Source: JAFLTL01 sp964389525 (GTDB lineage Bacteria; Bacteroidota; Bacteroidia; Bacteroidales; Muribaculaceae). Taken from it: a stretch of 64,000 nucleotides of DNA. Of the stretch, positions 26,018-34,758 are shown piece by piece. The translations under genes and the position numbers were made by a program. The notes beneath the pieces were generated by a model. The model was given only the letters and a program-made list of their open reading frames with translations, did not search any database and was not told the origin of the DNA. Location: contig CAYMEX010000003.1 in NCBI GenBank assembly GCA_964389525.1, forward strand, positions 86,299-150,298, read 5' to 3'. Every line of letters starts with the position of its first letter. The stretch's first letter is position 1.

Positions 26018-26908
26018 TTATCGGCCTCCTTTTATTTTCTTGATCTTGCGCAACACATAGCGTGCTATTGCCGAGCTTGCTTCCTTGCGGCAGGGAGCGA
26101 AACTTGGCCAGTCGTTCACATCTATGATCATAAGCTCGCCGTTGGGCAGAAGCATGCAGTCGCCGCCATATACTTCAAGTTCAATCACCTCGGCAGCTTT
26201 CTCGCACAATTCTTTCAGTTTGTTTTCGTTGAATCCGGGTTTGGTCTCGTCAGTGGCGTCAGGTGCGTCGGGGCTGTAGTTGCGTGAGTCCATCGGAAGA
26301 AAACAATGGAAATAGCCCATGCCTCTCACACCGTAAAACCTGATAAGATCGCCGATCACATGTGCGTTTATGACTGCGCGTCTTATTCCGCGCAGGAAAT
26401 ACTCATGCAATACCTCCTGGGCTTCTTCGGCATGCCTCACAAACGTCACATCCTCTTTGTGCATCGAGTGGAAGTCGGCCTGTTTTATCCAGCATTTGCC
26501 GATATTGAGCTCACGCAGCCGGGCAAGCACCGATTTGTCGGTGTCTACGGTAAAATTCACCGGATAGGGGAGTGCGTGGCCCACAAGTATGCGGCTCATA
26601 AGTTCGCGACGGCAGTTTTCTATGCCATGCCCCGAATTTACTACATACATACCTCCCTTTTCAAGATCTTTCAGCCGGTCTACGCATTTAGGCGATCTGC
26701 ACATGGCAAGCACGCAGTCCATTTCACTGAGTTCTGCCAGTTCGCTCTCATCCATCGCTCCGAACTGTTCCTCACTGTACAGCTTCACCTCACACCCGCG
26801 CTTGCGCAGTTGGTCGCCGACGGCATTCATTATAGCCGCGTCATTGCCGATATGGTTTGGAGAATAATCGCGTTGACGCAATATTCCCGCTATTCTTGCT
26901 GTTGACAA
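26018..26908 (-). CDS. ATP-grasp domain protein, first gene of a lipid-modification-like operon
   Basis: A 296-residue cytoplasmic protein with an ATP-grasp layout: an N-terminal Rossmann-like part (RIAGILRQRDYSPNHIG), CWIKQ with a nucleotide-binding Lys142, and metal-site residues GGDC (D250) and IIDVNDWPSF (D263, N265). ATP-grasp enzymes form an acyl-phosphate, or in the inositol-polyphosphate kinase branch phosphorylate directly. Which applies here is unknown. The start is a TTG, since no ATG precedes the conserved N-terminus. A -7 box TATCTTTG (plus 26943-26950) lies 34 nt upstream. Confidence 0.7.
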   Translation of the reverse strand: MSTARIAGILRQRDYSPNHIGNDAAIMNAVGDQLRKRGCEVKLYSEEQFGAMDESELAELSEMDCVLAMCRSPKCVDRLKDLEKGGMYVVNSGHGIENCRRELMSRILVGHALPYPVNFTVDTDKSVLARLRELNIGKCWIKQADFHSMHKEDVTFVRHAEEAQEVLHEYFLRGIRRAVINAHVIGDLIRFYGVRGMGYFHCFLPMDSRNYSPDAPDATDETKPGFNENKLKELCEKAAEVIELEVYGGDCMLLPNGELMIIDVNDWPSFAPCRKEASSAIARYVLRKIKKIKGGR

Positions 26909-26942
26909 AGTTTTTGTTGTTCGGTTGCGATTGGATTTCCTG

Positions 26943-26950
26943 CAAAGATA
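26943..26950 (-). promoter_or_regulatory. -7 box upstream of the ATP-grasp/GtrA/CDP-alcohol operon
   Basis: TATCTTTG on the minus strand, 34 nt before the TTG start. No clear -33 element at the preferred distance. Confidence 0.5.
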
Positions 26951-27054
26951 AATATTTCTATTTTCTTAAGAAACTGTTTAAATAATGATACGGATTTTGA
27001 GAGAGCCAAAAGACACTGACTGACTACTCAAAAGCATCTAAGAGTAAACAAGCT

Positions 27055-28896
27055 CTAAGACAGCCGCAGATCCATTTCTTTTACGAAATCGGCCATTTGC
27101 GGGTTTTGTTCGAGCATATGCTGATAGACCTCGCGGTCGGTCCATGTGCGTGGAGAGCCTTCTCCGGCATTCACCTCGATGTTGAGGGTGACGAAGTCGT
27201 TGCCGAGATTCTTGTGCAGATAGGGGAGAAGTCTTGCTTTTTCCTCCTCCATCAGAGTGCGCTGGAGCTCGTTTTCCACAACAATGGTCAGCGTGGTCAT
27301 GTCGTCGCCTATCGTTGGAGCCGAAGCCCGCATAGTGTTGACAAGACGCTTTTCTGTCGGGCGGGCGTCCATGTAGGCCTGCCACAGTTCATGCAGCTTT
27401 TCGGTGCTGAATCTTCTGTCGTTTGTAGGAGCGGTTGTCTGGTTTGTGCCGGTTCCTGAAGACACCGTCTGCCGCCCGGTGTCGTTTATGTTGCGAAGCG
27501 ACAGGCCGCTGTTGATAATGTTGCCTACCGTCCTTATCCTTATCGTGGGCTGGGCCGGTCGCGGTGGGTTTGCGGCCTGTGACACTGTCTGGGCAGCCGA
27601 CGTCGCCGGCTGTTGTTGCTGGCGTGCAGTCGGTGTTGCCGGTGTCTGTTGCGTTCTGGCCTGAGCGGCAGGCGTCGGGGCAGCCGCAGGCGTGGCGGCA
27701 GGTCTTGCCTCGGTCTGCGCGTTGCTCCACCCCACGTTCTTTATGGGTGCGAGAGTGTCGAGATGCCCCTCCTCCTTCTCGCTAAAGGCGGGGGAGGGGC
27801 TTAGTAGTTGGCATAGTTTTATGAGCAGCAGCTCGGCAAGAAATGACTTGTTTGTCGCTTCACGATAGTGGAGATCGGCATCGTTGCAAAGGCTCATGGC
27901 CTTGTAGAAGAAATCGGGCGGAAACTTCGATGCAGCCTCGGCCATGAGTTTCTTTTCGGTCTCAGGTGCTTCTACAAGCTCGAGTGTGCGCGGGTCGCGG
28001 GCGGCCATCATGTCGCGCATCCACGATGCGAGTCCGTTTATGAAGAAATGGGTGTCAAATCCCTTGTCTCTTATCTCTTTGAATACCAGAAGCGCCGCAC
28101 CCGGATCAGCCGAGGCAAAAGCGTCGCACAGACGCTTGAAATAGCTGCCGTCGAGCACGTTAAGGCTGTCTATAGCTGCTTCATATGTGATATGCCCGCG
28201 TGTCGATGCGGCCACCTGGTCAAAAATCGACAGTGCGTCGCGCATGGCGCCGTCGGCCTTCGACGCTATCACACCGAGAGCCGACGGGTCGGCCTCAATA
28301 CCTTCCTGACGCGCCACGTCGGCCAGATGGCTCGCGATATCGTCGGGGGTGATGCGTGCGAAATCATAGATCTGGCAGCGCGATAATATGGTGGGTATGA
28401 TCTTGTGCTTCTCGGTAGTCGCGAGTATGAATATCGCATACGATGGCGGCTCCTCGAGAGTCTTCAGAAACGCGTTGAACGCGCTCGACGACAGCATGTG
28501 CACCTCGTCGATGATAAACACTCTGTAGTGTCCGGTCGTCGGAGGTATGAGCACCTGATCTACGAGATTGCGTATGTCTTCGACACCGTTGTTTGATGCA
28601 GCGTCAAGCTCGACGATATTGAGCGAGCGGCCTTCGTTGAACGCGCGGCATGAGTCGCACTCGTTGCATGGATTGCCGTCGGCTGTAGGGTTGGTGCAGT
28701 TTATTGTCTTTGCAAATATCCTCGCGCACGATGTCTTGCCGACTCCGCGCGACCCGCAGAACAGATAGGCGTGGGCCAGACGGTTGGTGGCGATAGCGTT
28801 GCGAAGTGTCATCGTCAGCGATTTCTGCCCGATGACCGCATTGAATGTCGACGGGCGGTACTTGCGTGCCGAGACTATGTACTGATTATTTTCCAT
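27055..28896 (-). CDS. dnaX: DNA polymerase III subunits gamma/tau
   Basis: Clamp-loader ATPase. From the ATG at 28896 it is 613 residues. Walker A (GSRGVGKTSCA, near 48), a four-Cys zinc module (C67 region to CNECDSC), Walker B (FIIDEVHML) and the sensor region are intact. A Pro/Ala/Gln/Thr-rich linker (about 390-470) leads to a C-terminal tau-like domain. No clear slippery A-run for a frameshifted gamma form was noticed. A TAAATTTG box ends 4 nt before the start codon, as with holA. Confidence 0.95.
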   Translation of the reverse strand: MENNQYIVSARKYRPSTFNAVIGQKSLTMTLRNAIATNRLAHAYLFCGSRGVGKTSCARIFAKTINCTNPTADGNPCNECDSCRAFNEGRSLNIVELDAASNNGVEDIRNLVDQVLIPPTTGHYRVFIIDEVHMLSSSAFNAFLKTLEEPPSYAIFILATTEKHKIIPTILSRCQIYDFARITPDDIASHLADVARQEGIEADPSALGVIASKADGAMRDALSIFDQVAASTRGHITYEAAIDSLNVLDGSYFKRLCDAFASADPGAALLVFKEIRDKGFDTHFFINGLASWMRDMMAARDPRTLELVEAPETEKKLMAEAASKFPPDFFYKAMSLCNDADLHYREATNKSFLAELLLIKLCQLLSPSPAFSEKEEGHLDTLAPIKNVGWSNAQTEARPAATPAAAPTPAAQARTQQTPATPTARQQQQPATSAAQTVSQAANPPRPAQPTIRIRTVGNIINSGLSLRNINDTGRQTVSSGTGTNQTTAPTNDRRFSTEKLHELWQAYMDARPTEKRLVNTMRASAPTIGDDMTTLTIVVENELQRTLMEEEKARLLPYLHKNLGNDFVTLNIEVNAGEGSPRTWTDREVYQHMLEQNPQMADFVKEMDLRLS

Positions 28897-28900
28897 CACC

Positions 28901-28908
28901 CAAATTTA
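28901..28908 (-). promoter_or_regulatory. -7 box TAAATTTG directly before dnaX
   Basis: Minus-strand TAAATTTG is followed by four bases and the dnaX ATG, implying a leaderless or nearly leaderless mRNA. Confidence 0.5.
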
Positions 28909-28973
28909 GTCAAATTAAAGCAGATATTCATTGAAATAAACACCCTAAATTTATGGAATATGGGGAATTTTTA

Positions 28974-28981
28974 TAAATTTG
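28974..28981 (+). promoter_or_regulatory. -7 box TAAATTTG directly before the pseudokinase gene
   Basis: TAAATTTG ends 6 nt before the ATG at 28988. TTTA (28950-28953) stands 20 nt upstream in the -33 position. The arrangement is divergent with that of dnaX. Confidence 0.5.
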
Positions 28982-28987
28982 CATTCT

Positions 28988-29761
28988 ATGGATGACAAAG
29001 AAGGTATTTTAAAATTCGACGATCCCTCGGGAAAATGGACCGAAATCGAGCACCTTCCCGAGTGGGATGAGAAATTTTATCACATCTACACTGCCAAGAA
29101 ATTCGGAAAGTGGGTGATGATGAAAACATTGCGTCCTGAATTTCGCGATGATCCCGACATGCAGGCAATGATCGAGAAAGAGTTTGAGGTGCGCTACAAT
29201 CTTGCGAGCCCCAACATCATTATGATCAACGACTTCGACGAAGTGCCGGGAGTCGGACGCGCAATCATCACCGACGACGTGTATGGCGACTCGCTCACTA
29301 AGCTCATTGAAAAAGGCGAGGTAGATGAGTCGATTCTGACAAAAGTCAACACAAACCTGGTCGACGCTCTCGACTACATTCAGCAGAATCATATCGTACA
29401 TCATAAAATCACGGCCGACCGCATAATCTTCACCGAGAATGTGCGCAACCTCAAAGTGATAGATGTGGGTTTTGATCAGCTCGATCATCTCTCGAGGCAG
29501 GATACCGAGGACGACATAAAGGCTTTCGGAGAGATCTTGCAGAAGACACTCGACGCATGTCCTCCCGAAGTGGCGCAGAGACATTCGCGTTGCCGCAAGG
29601 TGGCGCAGAACGCCATTGCCGGGCAATATGCCGACGTTCAGGAGCTGAAAATGGCGCTGAACGACCGCAAGGCTTCGCGGTTTGGTCTTTTCATTGCCGC
29701 ATTTCTCGTTATTATGATTGTCTTGCTTGCATGGCTGACATCAATGGTTCGTAATGTGTAG
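28988..29761 (+). CDS. Membrane-anchored protein pseudokinase
   Basis: A 257-residue protein with a eukaryotic-type kinase fold and a C-terminal membrane helix (about 232-254), so the kinase-like domain faces the cytoplasm. The beta-3 lysine is K46 in VMMK, with acidic residues 62 and 64 as candidate partners. The catalytic HRD motif reads H138-H139-K140, so the catalytic Asp is Lys and the following K/N positions are also lost. DFG reads D159-V160-G161. Subdomain IX is recognisable as DIKAFGEIL. The glycine-rich loop is poor. ATP binding may remain but phosphotransfer is unlikely. It is 17 bp upstream of an acetyltransferase gene. Role unknown. Confidence 0.75.
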   Translation: MDDKEGILKFDDPSGKWTEIEHLPEWDEKFYHIYTAKKFGKWVMMKTLRPEFRDDPDMQAMIEKEFEVRYNLASPNIIMINDFDEVPGVGRAIITDDVYGDSLTKLIEKGEVDESILTKVNTNLVDALDYIQQNHIVHHKITADRIIFTENVRNLKVIDVGFDQLDHLSRQDTEDDIKAFGEILQKTLDACPPEVAQRHSRCRKVAQNAIAGQYADVQELKMALNDRKASRFGLFIAAFLVIMIVLLAWLTSMVRNV

Positions 29762-29778
29762 AAAAACTGTGCTTAGAA

Positions 29779-30930
29779 ATGTCGATTGAAATACATCCGG
29801 TAGCTCCCACAAAAGAACAACTCTCGCGATTCGTCAAGTTTGGAATAAGCCACTACGACGGCAACGACTGTTTCGTGCCGCCGTTGATATCCGACGACAT
29901 CAACACCCTACGTCCCGACAAAAACCCTGCATTCGAGTATTGCGAGGCACAGTCGTTCATGGCCTACAGACATGGCATGCCTGTGGGGCGCATCACGGCG
30001 ATCATCAACAGCAAGGCCAACAAGAAATTCAACGAGAAAGTCCTCCGTTGGGGCTTTGTGGAGTTCATCGACGACGATAAGGTTGTTGACGCGCTTTTCA
30101 AGGCGATCGAGAGCTGGGGCCGCAAAAGAGGCATGACTGAGATGGTAGGACCGATGGGATTCACCGATCTCGACCATGAGGGCATGCTTGTCGAGGGATT
30201 CGACCGCCTGAGCACCATGGCCACAATCTACAATTATCCATACTATCCCGTGCAGATGGAGAGACTCGGCATGAAAAAAGAAACCGACTGGATAGAGTTT
30301 CTTATCGACGTTCCCGAGAAGATACCCGAGAAAATGCAGAGGATAGCCGATATTGTCAGGAAAAAATACAACCTCCGCACACTCTCCTACACATCGCGCA
30401 AGAAACTCAAACAGGACTACGGGCACGAGCTCTTTCGTCTCATCAACGAGGCATACGACGGGCTTTACGGCTACACACAGCTCACTCCGAGGCAGATCGA
30501 CTATTATATCGGCGAATTCCTGTCGATGCTACGCCTCGACCATGTGACAGTCATCGTCGACGAGTGCGACCGTCTTGTCGGTGTAGGCATAACCATGCCG
30601 TCGCTCTCGAGGGCATTGCAGAAGAGCGGCGGAAAGCTCTTCCCCTTCGGATGGTATCATCTTTTGCAGGCTATCAAGGGAAAGACCGACCGCGTCGATC
30701 TGCTTCTCGTGGCTGTCAGGCCCGAGTATCAGAGCAAGGGAGTCAACTCGCTTCTCTTTGCCGAGCTCATTCCGGTTTACCAGAAGTGCGGATACAAATA
30801 CGCCGAGACAAATCTCGAGCTCGAGAGCAACCAGAACGTACAGAAGCAATGGGAATACTTCGACCGCGTGCAGCATCGTCGCCGTCGCGTATATCGAAAG
30901 CCGATCACCCCCGCGTCACAGGAAAAATAA
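29779..30930 (+). CDS. GNAT-type N-acetyltransferase family protein
   Basis: A 383-residue cytoplasmic protein. The C-terminal third carries a GNAT acetyl-CoA site: VRPEYQSKGVNSLLFAE near 312-328, with a preceding beta strand DLLLVAV. The N-terminal half (VGPMGFTDLDHEGML) is characteristic of long Bacteroidetes GNAT-like proteins. The substrate is unknown. It follows the pseudokinase gene by 17 bp and precedes pyrH by 20 bp. Confidence 0.75.
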   Translation: MSIEIHPVAPTKEQLSRFVKFGISHYDGNDCFVPPLISDDINTLRPDKNPAFEYCEAQSFMAYRHGMPVGRITAIINSKANKKFNEKVLRWGFVEFIDDDKVVDALFKAIESWGRKRGMTEMVGPMGFTDLDHEGMLVEGFDRLSTMATIYNYPYYPVQMERLGMKKETDWIEFLIDVPEKIPEKMQRIADIVRKKYNLRTLSYTSRKKLKQDYGHELFRLINEAYDGLYGYTQLTPRQIDYYIGEFLSMLRLDHVTVIVDECDRLVGVGITMPSLSRALQKSGGKLFPFGWYHLLQAIKGKTDRVDLLLVAVRPEYQSKGVNSLLFAELIPVYQKCGYKYAETNLELESNQNVQKQWEYFDRVQHRRRRVYRKPITPASQEK

Positions 30931-30950
30931 ACACAAATATCTGATATATA

Positions 30951-31661
30951 ATGAGGACATCATATAAACGCATACTGCTTAAACTCAGTGGAGAGTCGCT
31001 GGCTGCCGGGAGCGGACACGGCATCGACACAACACGTCTCGGCGAGTACGCCCGACAGATCAAAGAGGCTGTAGAGAGTGGTGTGGAGATTGCCATCGTC
31101 ATCGGCGGAGGCAACATATTCCGCGGCCTCAAAGGCGCGTCGCAGGGATTCGACCGTGTCAAGGGCGACCAGATGGGCATGCTTGCCACTGTCATCAACT
31201 CGCTTGCGCTCAGTTCGGCGCTTGAGGCGATAGGGCAGAAGGCGGCTGTGTTCACGGCCATCAACATGTTCCCTGTCGGCGAGCACTACAGCAAGTGGAA
31301 AGCCATCGACGCCATGAAAGACGGGCGTGTGGCCATCCTTTCAGGCGGCACGGGCAACCCGTTCTTCACCACCGACACCGGAGCCGCTCTGCGTGGTGTC
31401 GAAGTCGAGGCCGATGTAATGCTGAAAGGCACTCGCGTCGACGGAGTCTACACCGCTGATCCCGAGAAAGACCCCACGGCCACGAAATTCGACGAGATCA
31501 CCTACGACGAGGTCTACAACCGCAACCTCAAGGTGATGGATCTCACCGCCACGGCACTATGCAAGGAAAACAACCTGCCCATCATTGTATTCGACATGGA
31601 TACTCCCGGCAACCTCGCCAAAGTGCTTGCAGGAGAGAAAACAGGCACTCTTGTCTATTGA
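30951..31661 (+). CDS. pyrH: UMP kinase
   Basis: Phosphorylates UMP to UDP in pyrimidine synthesis. The 236-residue amino-acid-kinase-fold protein shows KRILLKLSGESL at the N-terminus, VIGGGNIFRG, and the FFTTDTGAALRGVEVEADVM stretch. It pairs with frr downstream, a conserved bacterial arrangement. Confidence 0.97.
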   Translation: MRTSYKRILLKLSGESLAAGSGHGIDTTRLGEYARQIKEAVESGVEIAIVIGGGNIFRGLKGASQGFDRVKGDQMGMLATVINSLALSSALEAIGQKAAVFTAINMFPVGEHYSKWKAIDAMKDGRVAILSGGTGNPFFTTDTGAALRGVEVEADVMLKGTRVDGVYTADPEKDPTATKFDEITYDEVYNRNLKVMDLTATALCKENNLPIIVFDMDTPGNLAKVLAGEKTGTLVY

Positions 31662-31685
31662 TTTCAACTAAAAAAGCATATTACA

Positions 31686-32243
31686 ATGGATCCTAAAACT
31701 TACCTCACCGACGCCGAAGAGAAAATGGAGCTCGCAGTAGAGTATCTTGACGAGTCTCTCGCACACATCCGTGCAGGCAAAGCAAATCCGAAAATCCTCG
31801 ACGGCATACGCGTCGATTACTACGGAAGTGCAAGCCCGATTTCCAACGTCGCAAACATATCGGTCCCCGACGCGCGCACCATCACGATTACTCCGTGGGA
31901 AAAGTCGATGTTCAAGGAGATAGAGAAAGCAATTATCAATTCCGAACTCGGCATCACTCCCGAAAACAACGGTGAGGTCATACGCATCTCCATACCACCT
32001 CTCACCGAGGAGCGCCGCCGTCAGCTCGTCAAGCAGTCCAAGTCAGAGGCTGAGCAGGCAAAAGTGTCGGTGCGCAACGCACGCCGTGAAGGCATCGAGG
32101 GACTGAAGAAAGCCATCAAACAGGGCATGCCCGAAGACGTCGAGAAAGACGCCGAAAACGACATGCAGAAGCTCCACGACCGCTTTATGAAGCGCATCGA
32201 CGAGCTTTTCGCCGCAAAGGAGAAAGAAATACTCACAGTCTGA
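31686..32243 (+). CDS. frr: Ribosome recycling factor
   Basis: Splits post-termination ribosomes together with EF-G. It has the normal length of 185 residues and the two-domain L shape: the N-terminal helix with LDESLAHIRAGKANPKIL, the beta domain, and C-terminal long helices with ERRRQLVKQSK. The stop TGA is directly followed by the ATG of the radical SAM gene. Confidence 0.97.
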   Translation: MDPKTYLTDAEEKMELAVEYLDESLAHIRAGKANPKILDGIRVDYYGSASPISNVANISVPDARTITITPWEKSMFKEIEKAIINSELGITPENNGEVIRISIPPLTEERRRQLVKQSKSEAEQAKVSVRNARREGIEGLKKAIKQGMPEDVEKDAENDMQKLHDRFMKRIDELFAAKEKEILTV

Positions 32244-33023
32244 ATGCAGAGAGTACTGTTTCATTCCACCGTATTCGGCCCCATACACAGTCGCAGACTG
32301 GGAGTCTCGCTCGGCATAAACCTATTGCCCGACGACGGAAAGATATGCTCCTTCGACTGCCTCTACTGTGAGGCCGGCTTCAACGCTCAGGGACCCGGCA
32401 CGACCGGGTTCCCTACTATGGAGCGTCTGGCTGCCGATTTGCGCCGTAAGCTCACCGATATGAAAGAGCAGCAGAGTCCGCTCGACGTCATCACCTTTTC
32501 GGGCAATGGTGAGCCTACGCTTCACCCGCAGTTTCCCGAGGCGGTTGATATAGTCACCCGCTTGCGCGACGAGTTTTATCCCGACGCCAGGATCAGTGTG
32601 CTCACCAACTCCACGCGCATCGACCGCCCCGAGACAGTGGAGGCTCTCCGCAGAGCCGACAACGCCATTCTCAAACTCGACTCGGCCATCACGTCGACGA
32701 TGCGCCTCATCGACCGTCCCAACTCGCCCGAGTTCACATCTGAGCGCGTCATAGGCTATCTCGAGAATTTCGGCGAGAAAGCCATCGTGCAGACCATGCT
32801 GCTGCGTGGAGAGTATGAGGGGCAGCCCATCGACAACACCACTCCGGCCGAAGTCGAAGCCCTCGTCGATGCCATCCTGCGCATAAAGCCGCGCGAGGTC
32901 ATGCTGTACACGATCGATCGTCCGACACCGCTTGCCACCCTTTCAAAAGTCTCTGTCGACGACCTTGAGCGGGTAGCCGGCATATTGAGAGAGCGCGGCA
33001 TCTTTGTCGCCACCGCCGGATAA
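32244..33023 (+). CDS. Radical SAM protein (COG0731-like)
   Basis: A 259-residue protein with the SAM-cleaving Fe-S motif C35-x3-C39-x2-C42 (CSFDCLYC). The GNGEPTLHP stretch follows near 90, common in this branch, and the fold continues as a partial TIM barrel. No extra Cys cluster is evident, so a twitch/SPASM domain is absent. It starts at the base after the frr stop. The substrate is unknown. Confidence 0.85.
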   Translation: MQRVLFHSTVFGPIHSRRLGVSLGINLLPDDGKICSFDCLYCEAGFNAQGPGTTGFPTMERLAADLRRKLTDMKEQQSPLDVITFSGNGEPTLHPQFPEAVDIVTRLRDEFYPDARISVLTNSTRIDRPETVEALRRADNAILKLDSAITSTMRLIDRPNSPEFTSERVIGYLENFGEKAIVQTMLLRGEYEGQPIDNTTPAEVEALVDAILRIKPREVMLYTIDRPTPLATLSKVSVDDLERVAGILRERGIFVATAG

Positions 33024-33038
33024 CAAAAGAAACCCGCT

Positions 33039-33956
33039 ATGGCTGTATCAGACACGGTTCCCGTATTTCCACGCCCTCTGGAGCAGGGCGACCGCATTGC
33101 CGTCGTCTCTCCTGCCGGATCGATTGATCCGCGTCATGTGCACTCTGCCGTCGAAGTGTTGCGTCAGCAGGGCTGGCGTCCGTATATAGGCGATCATGCG
33201 CTTGGCAAGAGCGGCACATACAGCGGCACCGACACCGAGCGATTCCACGACCTCAGCCGTGCGCTCACCGATCCCTCGGTGCGTGCGGTCATATGCAGCC
33301 GCGGAGGCTACGGAGCGGTTCACCTGCTCGAACGTCTCGATGCTATCCCCGTTGCACGCGATCCGAAATGGATAGTTGGTTTCAGCGACATATCGGCCCT
33401 CCATGCCCTCATGGCAAGCAAAGGCATCGTTTCGGTCCACGCTCCCATGACCAAGGATATATCACGCGGCCCTGAAGATCCTGATATCGCCACTCTTTTC
33501 GGCATTCTGCGCGGCGACAGGCCTGTGCACCGTTTTCCTTCGTCGCGTTTCGACCGTCCCGGCATTGCCTCAGGCAGGCTTCTCGGAGGCAACCTTGCCG
33601 TCATAGCTGAGCTTATCGGCACGCCGTTCGATGTCATACGCCCCGGATCCATCCTTTTTATCGAGGATATAGAAGAACCCATCTACAAGACCGAGCGCAT
33701 ACTCTATCAGTTGCGGCTCTCGGGGCGACTCGCCTCACTTGCCGGACTCATAGTCGGCCAGTTTACCGGCTATAAGCCCAACGCCAACTACGAGCTGATG
33801 GAGGATATGATCGCCGATATGGTCTATCCCTACGACTTCCCGGTGGCAATGAATGTCCCGTTCGGACATGTCGACCACAACATACCGCTTCTTTCGGGCG
33901 CGAGAGCCACGCTGCGTGTCACCATCGGCGATACCAACAGTCTTGTCTCATGGTGA
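33039..33956 (+). CDS. ldcA: LD-carboxypeptidase, S66 family
   Basis: Removes the terminal D-Ala from murein tetrapeptides during cell-wall recycling. The 305-residue protein shows the nucleophile Ser in CSRGGYG (near 88), the GGNLAVI segment and a C-terminal His in PFGHVDHNIPL. No signal peptide is seen, so it is cytoplasmic, as expected for recycling. Confidence 0.9.
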   Translation: MAVSDTVPVFPRPLEQGDRIAVVSPAGSIDPRHVHSAVEVLRQQGWRPYIGDHALGKSGTYSGTDTERFHDLSRALTDPSVRAVICSRGGYGAVHLLERLDAIPVARDPKWIVGFSDISALHALMASKGIVSVHAPMTKDISRGPEDPDIATLFGILRGDRPVHRFPSSRFDRPGIASGRLLGGNLAVIAELIGTPFDVIRPGSILFIEDIEEPIYKTERILYQLRLSGRLASLAGLIVGQFTGYKPNANYELMEDMIADMVYPYDFPVAMNVPFGHVDHNIPLLSGARATLRVTIGDTNSLVSW

Positions 33957-34043
33957 TCGTTTTCTCTTTGTCGCTATGCGTGTAAACTCATGTCGATGTA
34001 GTGTTGTTTATATACATGACCACGTCTTCAACGGTTTACTGTC

Positions 34044-34745
34044 ATGTCGGTAACGCAGAAAAAAATATTTCTCGACCTGCTCCGCACAATGGTGCTGGTG
34101 CTGTCGGTCATTCTCATAGTCTATATCTCGGTCGACTCCATTCATGACCGTGATTTTATGAAAAACCACAGTTATATGGTTTTTCAGTTCTGGGTGTGTG
34201 TCGCTTTTATCTTCGACTTTTTCGCCGAGATGTGGATTGCCGGAAACAAATGGGACTATCTGCGTCACCGCTGGTATTTCCTGTTGCTGTCGGTTCCCTA
34301 TCTCAATATACTGCCCTACACCGGCTGGCTTGTCACCGGCGAGGAGCTGTATTTCTTCCGTTTCATCCCTCTCGCACGCGGCGCCATGGCACTAAGCATC
34401 GTCATAGGATACATCTCCAAAAACCGTTTCCTCGGCATGCTGGTCACGTATCTCTCGATACTTGTACTTGTCACATACTTTGCCGCACTGGTTTTCTACC
34501 AAAAAGAGGGCGGGGGAGTCAACAGCGCGGTGACCGACTATTGGGATGCCTTCTGGTGGGGATGCTCGCAGGTCACGACACTCGGATGCGACATATACCC
34601 CGTTACCTCTGTCGGCAGGATACTCTGTTGCGTGCTTTCGGCCATGGGCATTGTCATGTTCCCGCTTTTCACGGTCTACGCTACCGACGCCATACAGCGC
34701 TACTACGACCGCAGCCATCCGGGCCGCAATACAGTCTCACGGTAA
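34044..34745 (+). CDS. Potassium-channel-like membrane protein with altered selectivity filter
   Basis: A 233-residue protein resembling a voltage-type channel subunit: several membrane helices (about 10-30, 46-64, 75-90, 108-122, 132-152, 195-215), the pore helix DAFWWGCSQ and a filter region. The filter reads TTLGCDIYPVT (178-188) instead of the usual TTVGYGDIYPVT, lacking one glycine and carrying Cys for Tyr. A usual inner helix follows. The MscS gene starts 13 bp after it, suggesting one transcript. Ion selectivity cannot be predicted. Confidence 0.7.
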   Translation: MSVTQKKIFLDLLRTMVLVLSVILIVYISVDSIHDRDFMKNHSYMVFQFWVCVAFIFDFFAEMWIAGNKWDYLRHRWYFLLLSVPYLNILPYTGWLVTGEELYFFRFIPLARGAMALSIVIGYISKNRFLGMLVTYLSILVLVTYFAALVFYQKEGGGVNSAVTDYWDAFWWGCSQVTTLGCDIYPVTSVGRILCCVLSAMGIVMFPLFTVYATDAIQRYYDRSHPGRNTVSR

Positions 34746-34758
34746 AACACTACGAGCC

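Noticed and set aside
24539..26908. Calling the ATP-grasp operon the Bacteroides inositol-lipid cluster
   Set aside because: No myo-inositol-phosphate synthase or phosphatase gene accompanies it; the resemblance is only in the transferase family.
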